In this document: piece after piece, positions 8,318-15,871 of the stretch | Layout: each line of letters begins with the position of its first letter | Numbering within the stretch: the first letter of the stretch is position 1 | Source of the DNA: Vicinamibacterales bacterium | Lineage (GTDB): Bacteria; Acidobacteriota; Vicinamibacteria; Vicinamibacterales; UBA8438 | Reading direction: 5' to 3' | Assembly (NCBI GenBank): GCA_958296065.1 | Contig: CATQHX010000032.1 | Location: forward strand, 1-64,000 | Length of the DNA: 64,000 bases | Program-made: the position numbers and the translations under genes | Notes under the pieces: model-generated | What the model was told of the DNA's origin: nothing | What the model saw: the letters and a program-made list of their open reading frames with translations, nothing else | Database searches by the model: none

Positions 8318-9238
8318 GTGCTCAGAGCCGTTGCCCTGTCGATGCTGCTGGCCGTCGGTGTCCTGTCCATCGTCATCGCGGCGCAGCCGGGCGGCCTGCC
8401 GCCGGCGCCGCCGCTCCGGCTGGAGCAACTCGACGACAAGCTCTACGTTCTCCACGGGGGCTGCATGTGCGGCAACACGCTCTTCTACGTCGGCGATGGC
8501 GGCGTCGTTCTGGTCGACACCAAGGTCGCCGGGCAGGGCGCCGCGATACTCGACCAGCTCCGCAACGTCACCGACAAGCCGGTGGCGATGATCATCAACA
8601 CGCACACGCACTTCGACCATACCGGCAGCAATGGAGAGCTCGGGCGCGTCGAGCGCATCGTCGCGCACGAGAACGCCCGGGCCAGCCTGATGAAGACGAC
8701 CTGTGCGCCGGTCACCAACTGCGGCGCCTTCAAGGGTGAGAACGAGCGTTTCCTGCCCAACGTCACCTTCAGCGACTCTCGCACGCTGGAAGTGGGCGCG
8801 GATCGTATCGACGTCCACTACTTCGGGCCGGGTCATACCGACGGCGACACGTGGATCGTCTTCCCCGACATCCGGGTCGCGATGGGCGGCGACCTGTTCG
8901 GCGCGAAGGGCGTGCCCTACATCGACACCGAGAACGGCGGCACCGCGCTCGGCTACGACGAGACGATTGCCCGCGCCGTGGCGGGCCTGGAAGGCCGGGT
9001 CGACACCGTGATCACCGGGCACGTGGACGCGTATCCCTGGGACGATCTCGTGCGCTACGCAGAGTTCCACCGCCACCTGGAGGACAACGTGCTGGCCGCG
9101 ATCGATGCGGGCCGCACCCCGGACGACGTCGCCGCCGACTACGTGCCGCCGGACCACCTGGCCGACTTCTCGTTCATCGAGCCCTTCGCCTCCAACTTCG
9201 TGCAGTTGCTGTACAGCGAGGCGCAGGCGGCCCGGTAG
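8318..9238 (+). CDS. Exported metallo-beta-lactamase-fold hydrolase
   Basis: The 306-residue protein has an N-terminal signal peptide (residues 1-22) followed by an MBL fold. The zinc motif HTHFDH (residues 96-101) is intact, and further metal ligands are expected from GPGHTDGD and from a late TGHVDAY segment. A CMCG sequence near residue 50 and several further Cys residues could form disulfides in the periplasm. The family ranges from beta-lactamases to thioesterases and glyoxalases. Nothing here identifies the substrate, so calling it a resistance gene would be unsupported. The start is GTG at 8318 with GGAGG about five bases upstream. It is convergent with the DUF3604 gene. Confidence 0.9.
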   Translation: MLRAVALSMLLAVGVLSIVIAAQPGGLPPAPPLRLEQLDDKLYVLHGGCMCGNTLFYVGDGGVVLVDTKVAGQGAAILDQLRNVTDKPVAMIINTHTHFDHTGSNGELGRVERIVAHENARASLMKTTCAPVTNCGAFKGENERFLPNVTFSDSRTLEVGADRIDVHYFGPGHTDGDTWIVFPDIRVAMGGDLFGAKGVPYIDTENGGTALGYDETIARAVAGLEGRVDTVITGHVDAYPWDDLVRYAEFHRHLEDNVLAAIDAGRTPDDVAADYVPPDHLADFSFIEPFASNFVQLLYSEAQAAR

Positions 9239-9289
9239 TTTGCCGTCGGCCGGCCGTCCGAGCCCGCGCGGGTACGCGCGCGGGTAGCC

Positions 9290-9329
9290 GTTCGAGCCCG
9301 CGCGCGGGTAGTCGATTCCGGGCTCGAAC
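9290..9329. terminator. Inverted repeat between convergent genes
   Basis: GTTCGAGCCCG (9290-9300) is a perfect inverted match to CGGGCTCGAAC (9319-9329), with an 18-base loop. It sits between two genes that end towards each other (9238 and 9412), where a bidirectional terminator is expected. There is no T-tract, so classification as an intrinsic terminator is tentative. Confidence 0.5.
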
Positions 9330-9411
9330 ATCCGTTTGGCGGACGCATCGACTCCGGGCGCCACTGCAAGCCGGGAGCACGATTCGCCTCGGACTGTTGC
9401 CGAACAACGCG

Positions 9412-11421
9412 TCACTCGTCCGCGGCCCGGTACCAGATCGGCGAGGTCCACGCCCGCTCCTGGATCTGCCAGGGCAGGTCGGGCGCCATGCACGCCGCCG
9501 GGCGCTCTTCGTCGGGCAGGGCCGCGCACTGCAGCGCGTTCCAGCGGCAGCTCGGGTTCTCCACCACGCGCGCGTAGTAGACGGCGGAACGCGACGGATC
9601 GAAGTCGGGGTCCGTCCAGACGGCGCACAGGGAAGCCGCCCCGCCGCCGCTGCGCTCGCAGGTTGCCCGCGACACGTCCGCGCCGTTGTCGGCATCGCCG
9701 GCCACGTCGTAGATCGCCTCGTGGAAGAGGCCGTCGTCGCCGACCCAGCCCTTGATGATCTGGATGCGCTGCAGCGGCGTTCCGGGGTACGCGTCGGTGC
9801 CCGGATCGGCGAGCGCGGTCACGAAGAGCCTCGGCGCCTCGGCCCCTTCACGGGCCGGCAGGACGCTTCCCATGGGCACGCCGGTCTCGTACGCCTCGGC
9901 GATCATGTCGTCGCTCGCGCACAGGTCGGGCAGGTCCCAGCCGCCGAAAAGCCGCGCCTGGATGCGCACGCCGCTGGTGCCGAAGGTCTCTTTCCTTTGC
10001 ATCGCGTCGAACAGCGAGTCGCGAGAGTTCTCCTCGGCCCAGACGCCGACCAGGCCGCCCGGGTTCCGCAGCGGATGCGGGGCGTATGCATCGGTCGTGA
10101 TGCGCTTCTCCAGGTCCGAATCGACGTTCGAGTTGTGGCCCTGGTAGTCGTACTCGTCGGTGTCTCCCGGCAGGCCGTTGTGCCCGTCGGTGCTGGCGAT
10201 CAGGCCGAGCTGGATGGGGTTGATCCCCAGGCGCTCCTCCTGGGCGATGCCCTCGATGAGCGCGTAGCGCACGAAGTCGAGGCGCGACTGGCAGCCTTCG
10301 CCGCGCAGCCCGCCCTCCCCGGTGCCGTCCTCGCAGTCGGGCGGCCGCTCGCCGTCGATGTAGCGCACCTTCTCGAAGTCGCACAGCTCGTCCTCGCCGC
10401 CGAGCACGTTCCACATGCCGCGGCGGCACTCGGACTCGCCCTTGGCCTGCATCATCTCCACCAGCGGCTCCATCTCGCTGCGCAGCGCGGCCCGCGCCCG
10501 TTGCTCGTCGATCGGCAGGCCGCCCCAGTCGAGGGTGAACATCTGGCCGTTGGAGATGTTCGGGTTGTGGGGGATGGTCAGCGCTTCGCAGCCGGTTCCC
10601 GTGTCGTTGCAGCGCGCCTTGAGACGGGTCCACAGGTCGCGCGGCTGGTCGGCGTCGATCCACGAGATCGGCAGCTCGGGCCCGATCTCGTTGCGCAGGA
10701 TGACGTTGCGGTGCACCTTGGAGCGCCCCGGCGCCCGGGTGTACTCCCAGGCGTGGAACGACGTGAAGGAGCAGTCGCTGGAGCGGTCGTAGTAGCGCTC
10801 GGCCGCCTCGCGGGTTGCTTCCCAGGCGGTGAGCAGGCCGTCGCGGCAGCCGGTGCCGTCCTCGCCGCAGACCAGCGCCCCGCGTCCGGCGGTTCGGTCG
10901 GCCTGCCAGGCGGCGCGCTCCTCGGCGGTGCCTCCCGGCCGCAGGCCGCGGCAGACCGGGGTGTCGTAGACCGCGGAGGACGGGTCGGTGCACACCGCGA
11001 CCTCGCCCAGCCACTCGGAGTGGTCCGTGACCGCCGCGAAATCGAGCGGGCGGTCCAACTGCGCGGTGCGCATCGGCCGGCCCTCGGCGTCGACCGGGCT
11101 CAGGCCGATCTCCTCGCCGCGCGCGAAGCGGTAGGCATCGTCCGGCGTCTGGAAACCGCCGCGCCCGAGGGCGTCGAGCGAGAAGGCGGTGTGGGTGTGC
11201 AGGTCGCCGAAGAAGGCCTGCCGGAGCGGGTCGTTGTGTGCGCACGGCTCGCGCGGGACCAGGTCGGCCGGCTGCGCCGGCGCGCTCGGCGGGCTCCATT
11301 CCACGACGGGGCGGTCCGCCCCCGTTGCCGGAGTCGGTGCGTCGCCGGGCGGGGAGTCGGGTTGGCCGCAGGCGAGGGCAACCAGGGTGACCAGGCAGGC
11401 CGCGAGTCGTAATCCTGTCAT
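9412..11421 (-). CDS. DUF3604 lipoprotein
   Basis: A 669-residue secreted lipoprotein of the DUF3604 family, whose members have a PHP-like metal-dependent hydrolase appearance. The N-terminus has a lipobox with Cys at residue 18 (ending LVALAC). The family signature FFGDLHTHTAFSLDA follows near residue 80, with DFAAVTDHSEWLGE and the late IASTDGHNG, all rich in the His and Asp residues expected to bind metal. Many scattered Cys residues suggest disulfides. The function is not established; members are common in marine bacteria and Acidobacteria. I chose ATG at 11421 because a GGGAGAG ribosome-binding site precedes it; another ATG five codons upstream lacks one. It is divergent from nothing and reads in the same direction as the PPIase gene behind it. 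Confidence 0.9.
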   Translation of the reverse strand: MTGLRLAACLVTLVALACGQPDSPPGDAPTPATGADRPVVEWSPPSAPAQPADLVPREPCAHNDPLRQAFFGDLHTHTAFSLDALGRGGFQTPDDAYRFARGEEIGLSPVDAEGRPMRTAQLDRPLDFAAVTDHSEWLGEVAVCTDPSSAVYDTPVCRGLRPGGTAEERAAWQADRTAGRGALVCGEDGTGCRDGLLTAWEATREAAERYYDRSSDCSFTSFHAWEYTRAPGRSKVHRNVILRNEIGPELPISWIDADQPRDLWTRLKARCNDTGTGCEALTIPHNPNISNGQMFTLDWGGLPIDEQRARAALRSEMEPLVEMMQAKGESECRRGMWNVLGGEDELCDFEKVRYIDGERPPDCEDGTGEGGLRGEGCQSRLDFVRYALIEGIAQEERLGINPIQLGLIASTDGHNGLPGDTDEYDYQGHNSNVDSDLEKRITTDAYAPHPLRNPGGLVGVWAEENSRDSLFDAMQRKETFGTSGVRIQARLFGGWDLPDLCASDDMIAEAYETGVPMGSVLPAREGAEAPRLFVTALADPGTDAYPGTPLQRIQIIKGWVGDDGLFHEAIYDVAGDADNGADVSRATCERSGGGAASLCAVWTDPDFDPSRSAVYYARVVENPSCRWNALQCAALPDEERPAACMAPDLPWQIQERAWTSPIWYRAADE

Positions 11422-11582
11422 GCGAGACTCTCCCATGCGCTGGGGGGACGCGTCCAGTGCTGCGGGCGCTCCACCCGCACTTCGTCAGGGCTGCGGCCGG
11501 GACCCGTACGCGCGTCGGACCACGCGACTGGCTCCGTGGGGCTCTCGGCGTCGCTCTCGGCGTCGCTCTCCGCCGGACGACG

Positions 11583-12512
11583 TCACGGCCGCACCGATTC
11601 GGTGCCAGCCGCCGTCGCCGGCAGCCGCACCTCGTAGTCCTCTCGCAGTTCCTGGTACGCGGCCAGGCTCTGCTCGCGGCGGCGGTCCTCGCGCAGGTCC
11701 GCGGCGACGCGATCCCGGACCTCCGCGAGCGCCGGGGCCCGGGGCGGCGTGCGGCCGTTCACCCGCACCAGGTGCACGCCGTAGGTCGATTCCACCGGTC
11801 CGTTCCAGCCGCCCACCGGCAGCTCGGCCACTGCGTCGGCGAACGCCCTGCCGAAAAGTCCGGCGATCTCCCGGTGGCTTCGGTCCGCGTAGTCGCGCGC
11901 CAGCATGAAGGGGTCGCCGAGCCGCTGCCATGCGTCGTCGCCGCTGTCGCCGCCGGCGGGCAACTCGCCGAGCAGGGCCGCCGCGTCGCCCGCCGGGTCG
12001 GCTCTGCTGTCCCCGGAGAGGAACACGTGGTCGAACGTCGTCCTTCCAGGCCTTCGATAGCGTTCGGCGTGCAGCGCGTAGTACTCCTCGACCTCCGCTC
12101 CCGACGGGGGCCCGCTGGCGCCGGCGTCCTCCAGGATGAACGTCAGCTTCTGGGCGAGCCGCCGCCGGACGATGGCGTCGTCGCGGTCGAGGCCCAGGCG
12201 CTGCGCCTCGCGGTACAGGATCTCCTCGTCGACCGCCTGATCGATCAACGTCCGCAGTTCGGGCTCCGTGGGCTCCCGGCCCCATTGCGCGATCCAGCGT
12301 GCGCGGAGACGCCCGACCTCGTCGGGGGTGATCTCGATGACGGGGCGAGCCGTGTCGCTGCCGGCCAGCCAGCCGTCGAGCGCGAACACGCCGATCCCGA
12401 GGAGCACGAAGACGACGAGGGGATCGCGCAGCCAGCGCGGTATCCGGTCCGGCGGCGCGCCGCCCGGATCCGCCGTGGTTCGGGAACCGTCGCGAGCGTT
12501 GTCAGAGGGCAT
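11583..12512 (-). CDS. Membrane-anchored parvulin-type peptidyl-prolyl cis-trans isomerase
   Basis: The 309-residue protein has a short cytoplasmic N-terminus, one transmembrane helix (about residues 30-46, DPLVVFVLLGIGVFALDGW) and a periplasmic region. That region combines a SurA/PrsA-like chaperone helix domain (residues 60-150) with a PpiC-like rotamase segment ending in PVESTYGVHLVRVNGRTPP. It probably assists folding of exported proteins. The rotamase domain looks short, so full catalytic activity is uncertain. I chose the ATG at 12512; the open frame extends to 12713, but the extra codons translate a copy of the dispersed palindromic repeat and carry no family similarity. It lies upstream of the DUF3604 gene on the same strand, about 160 bases away. 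Confidence 0.8.
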   Translation of the reverse strand: MPSDNARDGSRTTADPGGAPPDRIPRWLRDPLVVFVLLGIGVFALDGWLAGSDTARPVIEITPDEVGRLRARWIAQWGREPTEPELRTLIDQAVDEEILYREAQRLGLDRDDAIVRRRLAQKLTFILEDAGASGPPSGAEVEEYYALHAERYRRPGRTTFDHVFLSGDSRADPAGDAAALLGELPAGGDSGDDAWQRLGDPFMLARDYADRSHREIAGLFGRAFADAVAELPVGGWNGPVESTYGVHLVRVNGRTPPRAPALAEVRDRVAADLREDRRREQSLAAYQELREDYEVRLPATAAGTESVRP

Positions 12513-12548
12513 CGGTCGGGTGACGGCGGGTCGACCGCATTCCAGCAG

Positions 12549-12660
12549 GCTTGCGCCGTAAAACGTAACGGAGTGGGTTCTGCGGCGCAAGGTCATCGAG
12601 CGGAGGGATGGGCCGGAACGCCGGGCCGGCGGGGCGTTTCGGGGCGCTTCGGGGCGCTGG
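12549..12660 (+). repeat. Dispersed double-hairpin repeat, copy B
   Basis: This is the same element as at 4598 and 49395, in the orientation of the latter: a TTGCGCCG...CGGCGCAA hairpin, a GATGGGCCG spacer, then a hairpin ending GGCGTTTCGGGGCG. This copy is more degenerate in the first loop. It lies between the divergent PPIase and HTH genes, so here it is not acting as a terminator between convergent genes. Confidence 0.75.
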
Positions 12661-12695
12661 CGCGGGAGATCTGCGAGAGTGGCGTCAGCTATGAA

Positions 12696-12742
12696 GTCCA
12701 TAATAAACGACAATAAGCATGATTACGCCTATAATTATGGAC
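12696..12742 (+). promoter_or_regulatory. Promoter and palindromic operator of the hipB-like gene
   Basis: An AT-rich patch in otherwise GC-rich DNA. A perfect TATAAT (12730-12735) is preceded at 17 bases by ACGACA (12707-12712), which shares GACA with the -35 consensus. GTCCATAAT (12696-12704) and ATTATGGAC (12734-12742) form a perfect 9-bp inverted repeat that brackets the promoter. This arrangement fits autorepression by the HTH protein encoded just downstream. The predicted transcript start falls only a few bases before the ATG at 12746, so the message may be nearly leaderless. Confidence 0.65.
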
Positions 12743-12745
12743 GTT

Positions 12746-13087
12746 ATGAGCGTATCGCGAAGTCGCGCCCTGCCGTTGCCGGTCGGCCGCGCGCTCACCA
12801 GGCTCGGCGCGGACATCCGCGACGCCCGGCGCCGCCGCCGCATTCCCACCGCGACGATGGCGGAACGCGCGGGGATCAGCCGCACGACCCTGCACAAGGT
12901 CGAGCAGGGTGACCCGGGCGTCTCCCTCGGCGCCTGCGCCACGGTGCTGTTCGTGCTCGGCCTGCAGGAACGCCTCGCGGAACTGGCCGATCCGGGAAAC
13001 GACGCGGTGGGCCTGGATCTCGAAGCCGAAGCGCTGCCCAAACGCATTCGCGGTCGACGCCGGCGTACGCCGGCTACCGGTGGCTGA
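12746..13087 (+). CDS. XRE-family HTH regulator, HipB-like antitoxin
   Basis: A 113-residue DNA-binding protein with a Cro/C1-type helix-turn-helix (about residues 22-75). The recognition region reads TMAERAGISRTTLHKVEQGDPGVSLGA, and an Arg-rich C-terminus follows. Its stop codon overlaps the ATG of a downstream frame (TGATG at 13085-13089) whose first 38 residues match the start of HipA toxins. By position and type this is therefore the HipB-like antitoxin and autoregulator of a hipBA operon. The start is uncertain: ATGs at 12719, 12737 and 12746 are in frame, and I prefer 12746 because it lies just after the TATAAT promoter and its palindrome. With the toxin broken, the protein is presumably an orphan regulator. 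Confidence 0.85.
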   Translation: MSVSRSRALPLPVGRALTRLGADIRDARRRRRIPTATMAERAGISRTTLHKVEQGDPGVSLGACATVLFVLGLQERLAELADPGNDAVGLDLEAEALPKRIRGRRRRTPATGG

Positions 13088-13503
13088 TGGACAGAGAGAT
13101 CCTCGTTTCGGTCGATCTCCAGGGTGCCCCCGTCTTCGTCGGACGTCTGTGGTGGCGAAGCCGCAAGGGTCGGGAGAGCGCCTCGTTCGAGTATGACCAT
13201 GTTGGGAGCGACGGACCGAGAACCCCGCTCGTATCCGGACGCCCGGACGTGGTGTCGCGGTGCAAGCCCCTTGATCCCCCGGAGTCCCTCATTCCGGCCA
13301 CGTTTCGAGACCTTCTGCTGCTGCCGCGTGGCGCAGATCGTTGTCGAAGCACGCGAATACGACATCGTCGTCCACGTCTTTGCACGTGTCTTGCCACGCC
13401 AGTGCGGCTGCAAGCTGCAATGCGTCGTAGCCTCGTAGCTCGTGTTGCCAAGCCAGGTTGCCTGCTCGGGCAGCAAGCCCTGCCGTCACGCCTATTCTCG
13501 TGA
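13087..13503 (+). pseudogene. Truncated HipA-like toxin kinase (N-terminal remnant)
   Basis: The frame opens with MDREILVSVDLQG and continues through VFVGRLWWRSRKGRESASFEYD, the typical beginning of HipA-family Ser/Thr kinases (normally about 400 residues or more). Family similarity stops around 13200. The rest of the open frame, to 13503, is compositionally odd and lies antisense to the 3' part of the neighbouring PIN-toxin gene, so it is not hipA sequence. The kinase core is absent from all frames I checked. It is translationally coupled to the hipB-like gene by a TGATG overlap. I infer deletion or replacement of the 3' nine-tenths of hipA, possibly when the adjacent TA pair arrived. Confidence 0.72.
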
Positions 13504-13729
13504 AGTCATCCCAATCGTCCAGGAACTCCTGCTCGGCCTCCTGGGCCTCGTTTCGACCCATCCGCCGCCGCCGCACAGCCTGTGCCAGCGCGGCTGCAAC
13601 CTCCACCCGCGTGATCAAGGCCGTTCCGACAGTTTGTGCCTCTTCGATCCTGGCGAGTACTGCTCCCGACTCGTCCTCCTCCACGTAGCGTTTGAATAGG
13701 GCGCTTGTGTCTACGTAGAGCAGTCTCAC
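13289..13729 (-). CDS. PIN-domain toxin (VapC family)
   Basis: A 146-residue PIN-domain ribonuclease. Expected acidic catalytic residues are present: Asp in LLYVDTSAL (residue 7), Glu in TRVEVAAAL, Asp in RGYDALQLAAAL and the Asp residues in ACFDNDLRHA. Such toxins cleave RNA (often tRNA) when free of antitoxin. The start is GTG at 13729, and the four-base overlap GTGA with the upstream antitoxin stop implies translational coupling. Its 3' part is antisense to the tail of the broken hipA frame. The pair looks intact and is probably functional. Confidence 0.88.
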   Translation of the reverse strand: MRLLYVDTSALFKRYVEEDESGAVLARIEEAQTVGTALITRVEVAAALAQAVRRRRMGRNEAQEAEQEFLDDWDDFTRIGVTAGLAARAGNLAWQHELRGYDALQLAAALAWQDTCKDVDDDVVFACFDNDLRHAAAAEGLETWPE

Positions 13730-13986
13730 CTCCGGTTCTCCCTGACGATGTCCGCCATGCTGCCACCGCCACGCAGGCGCGCCTTGGGCTTCGTCTTCTT
13801 CAACCGCCGCCCGCTCCAGGCGATTGCCGGTCTGTCCTCCGAGTCGCTCTTTCTCGGCTCAGGGACAAGGCGTGCCACCCGACGCCCCCCATCGGTTAGC
13901 AGAAGAGTCGTGCCTGTTGTGACCTCTTCCAGGCACCTGCTCGGGTTCGCCTTGAGCTCCTCGACCCTGATGCGTCGCTCGCCCAT
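13726..13986 (-). CDS. Phd/YefM-like antitoxin of the PIN toxin
   Basis: An 86-residue protein upstream of and overlapping the PIN-toxin gene. The N-terminal part (RIRVEELKANPSRCLEEVTTGTTLLLTDGGRRVARLVP) has the helix-plus-sheet pattern of Phd/YefM-type antitoxins that bind the operator DNA. The basic, flexible C-terminus (KKTKPKARLRGGG) would wrap the toxin. The ATG at 13986 follows a GGGAG ribosome-binding site about eight bases upstream. It is likely to be autoregulatory. Confidence 0.85.
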   Translation of the reverse strand: MGERRIRVEELKANPSRCLEEVTTGTTLLLTDGGRRVARLVPEPRKSDSEDRPAIAWSGRRLKKTKPKARLRGGGSMADIVRENRR

Positions 13987-14254
13987 GTGTTCTCTCCCAT
14001 GTCGGTTCCGACACTGATACCTCGTAGCTCTCGTTGTCGAACTAGTTCGCCCATTGAGTGACTATCGCCGCAACGAAACCCAACAAGAACGCCCCCGCTT
14101 GGCCTTTCAGCAGTATCCAGGAATCTTGTCCAAGACACTTCGCTGTCGTCCGTTACCATCGAGCATCCATATCTTCACTTCATCCACTGGCAGTGCTCTT
14201 CTGCAGGACCTCGTCTACGGTGCACGTTCGCCGATCCTACAGTCTTTGGGCCGC
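13987..14254. other. Intergenic region without recognisable gene
   Basis: It is somewhat AT-richer than its surroundings. It must hold the promoter of the antitoxin/PIN pair. Frames here have no family resemblance that I recognise. Confidence 0.4.
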
Positions 14255-14386
14255 CTACGAAGGGCTCTTCCGGCGCTCGATCTCGGCCCGCAGGCGCTCT
14301 TCCTGGGTCCGCAGCTCCGGCGTGAACTCCTCGCCGAAGTCGTCGGCCTCAAGCACCGGCCGCGTGGATCGATATCCCTCTTGTCC
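14255..14386 (-). pseudogene. C-terminal remnant of a YciI-related (DGPF-type) protein
   Basis: The minus-strand frame ending at 14255 reads GQEGYRSTRPVLEADDFGEE followed by FTPELRTQEERLRAE. This matches the C-terminal end of YCII-related proteins, where this Asp-Phe-Gly and Glu-rich helix closes the domain. The N-terminal two-thirds, including the DGPF motif, is missing; upstream sequence in the same frame is unrelated. It is therefore a gene fragment of about 44 codons. Proteins of this family are often linked to ECF sigma factors, and an ECF sigma gene begins 75 bases beyond the remnant on the other strand, but the link here is only positional. Confidence 0.5.
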
Positions 14387-14460
14387 GCGTGAAGTCGACT
14401 TGCCACGGTACCGCGAAGCGGCAGGCAACCCGAACGGCACCGGCACCGTCCAACCCATCG

Positions 14461-15030
14461 ATGATCGAGACGCGGGTGGTGGCGGGCTTGCCGCCGGCCA
14501 CCGGGACGGGTACGGAAGAGACAGCCACCGCCGCGAACGCGGAAGAGGCGACCTTCGAGGAGCTCTATCGCACCCACGCGAAGCGGATCTACTCGCTCGC
14601 CTATCGATTCACGGGCAACGCGGCCGACGCGGAAGAGCTGCTGCAGGACATCTTCCTGCAGGCTTATCGGAAGCTCGACAGCTTCCGGCGGGAAGCGGCG
14701 TTGTCGACCTGGCTGCACCGGCTCGCGGTCAACCGGTGCCTGGATCATCTTCGGAGCCGTGCGGCCCGACAGGATGCGAGAACGGGATCGCTGGCGGACG
14801 AGGCGCGGCCGCAGCCGCGGGCCCGGGCTTCCAGCCCGCTCACCCGCCTGGACCTCGAGCGGGCGATCGCGCAACTCCCGGACGGCTGCCGCGCCGCATT
14901 CGTGCTGCATGACGTCGAGGGCTACGAGCATCGGGAGGTCGCCGCGTTGCTCGGCATAGCGGCCGGCACCTCCAAGTCGCAGGTGCACAAGGCTCGCCTG
15001 CGGCTCCGTGCGCTTCTGAGGCGAACATGA
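14461..15030 (+). CDS. ECF (sigma-70 family) RNA polymerase sigma factor
   Basis: A sigma factor of about 189 residues. Region 2 reads FEELYRTHAKRIYSLAYRFTG, then DAEELLQDIFLQAYRKL and STWLHRLAVNRCLDHLR. Region 4 reads LPDGCRAAFVLHDVEGYEHR, then EVAALLGIAAGTSKSQVHKARLRLR, the promoter -35-recognising helix-turn-helix. It directs polymerase to a dedicated regulon, usually including its own operon. The stop overlaps the start of the anti-sigma gene (ATGA at 15027-15030). I chose ATG at 14461; an in-frame start at 14389 would add an unconserved basic extension. No strong ribosome-binding site is visible at either. Confidence 0.92.
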   Translation: MIETRVVAGLPPATGTGTEETATAANAEEATFEELYRTHAKRIYSLAYRFTGNAADAEELLQDIFLQAYRKLDSFRREAALSTWLHRLAVNRCLDHLRSRAARQDARTGSLADEARPQPRARASSPLTRLDLERAIAQLPDGCRAAFVLHDVEGYEHREVAALLGIAAGTSKSQVHKARLRLRALLRRT

Positions 15031-15776
15031 CCATGAGCAACCGTGAGCCGACGTTCGGATCCGAGTGCGAACGGTTTGCCGACGCGCTGGCCGCAGTGGT
15101 CGACGAGGCTCTCGAGCCGCGCGACCGGCGCCGGGTCGACGCCCATCTGGCCGGCTGCGAGGCCTGCCGGGAGCTCCTGGCCGACCTGCGCGCTATCCGG
15201 TCGCTCGCCGCCACGCTGGAGCCCATCGAGCCGCCGGCGCGGGTCTGGCACGACGTCAGGCGGCGGGTCGCGGTGGAGGGACGGGCGCCGCGGTTGGCGG
15301 CCAGTTGGTGGTCGCGGCGGCCCTTCGGCGGCGCGGGGCCGATCCGGGCAGCCGGACTCTGGTCGCGGTGGTCCGTCGGTGGGGCGGCCCTTGCGGCGGC
15401 GGCAGGCATCGTGCTGGCGATCGTCCTGGCCGGGAGCCCGGATCCGGTGCGGTCACCGGCGTCGGATGCGCCGGGCGGCGCGGTGCTCCCGGCGCCGGCC
15501 AATGGCCTGGGACCATTCGAGCCTGCTTACGTTTCCGCGATCCGGGATCTGGAGCAGCTCGCCGGCGCAAGGGCACCGGTCCTTCCGGCGGTGCAGACCA
15601 TTCTCGCCGGGAACCTGGCGGTGGTGGAACGCGCGATCGCCGAGAGTCGTTCCGCGGTCGAGGTCGCGCCGGGAAGCGAAGTGGCTCGCGACCGGCTGCG
15701 GGCCGGGTTGGCGCGCAAGCTCGCGCTGCTGCGGACGAGCGCAGACCTGGGGCTCGAACGAATCGAACGCAGATGA
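15027..15776 (+). CDS. Zinc-finger anti-sigma factor (transmembrane)
   Basis: A 249-residue anti-sigma factor. The N-terminal cytoplasmic domain has the HxxxCxxC zinc motif of the ZAS family (His40, Cys44, Cys47, in DAHLAGCEACREL). A single membrane helix (about residues 117-137) and a periplasmic region follow. It should hold the sigma factor encoded just upstream until an envelope signal releases it. Its start overlaps the sigma stop by four bases, so the two are translationally coupled. The periplasmic part has a C-terminal helical segment and no enzyme motif. The last codons form the first copy of a 29-bp direct repeat. Confidence 0.9.
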   Translation: MTMSNREPTFGSECERFADALAAVVDEALEPRDRRRVDAHLAGCEACRELLADLRAIRSLAATLEPIEPPARVWHDVRRRVAVEGRAPRLAASWWSRRPFGGAGPIRAAGLWSRWSVGGAALAAAAGIVLAIVLAGSPDPVRSPASDAPGGAVLPAPANGLGPFEPAYVSAIRDLEQLAGARAPVLPAVQTILAGNLAVVERAIAESRSAVEVAPGSEVARDRLRAGLARKLALLRTSADLGLERIERR

Positions 15777-15848
15777 ACCACACGATTCGGTGCCTCCTCG
15801 TCAGTTGCGGAGGCCCTGAGGCTCGAACGAATCGAACGAAGCTGAACC
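15751..15848. repeat. 29-bp direct repeat at the anti-sigma 3' end
   Basis: A 29-base sequence beginning GGCTCGAACGAATCGAACG occurs at 15751-15779 and again at 15820-15848, with two mismatches and a 69-base period. The first copy encodes the end of the anti-sigma factor including its stop region; the second is non-coding and lies just before the DUF4097 ribosome-binding site. It looks like a local duplication. Confidence 0.9.
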
Positions 15849-15871
15849 GGCGGAACCGGAGGCAACACACC

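Noticed and set aside
8318..9238. Beta-lactamase resistance gene
   Set aside because: The MBL fold and HTHFDH motif do not establish a lactamase; the family is functionally very broad and there is no resistance context.
8851..11412. 853-residue plus-strand frame opposite the DUF3604 gene
   Set aside because: It is antisense to a clear lipoprotein gene with lipobox and family motifs, and has no start signal or recognisable domain.
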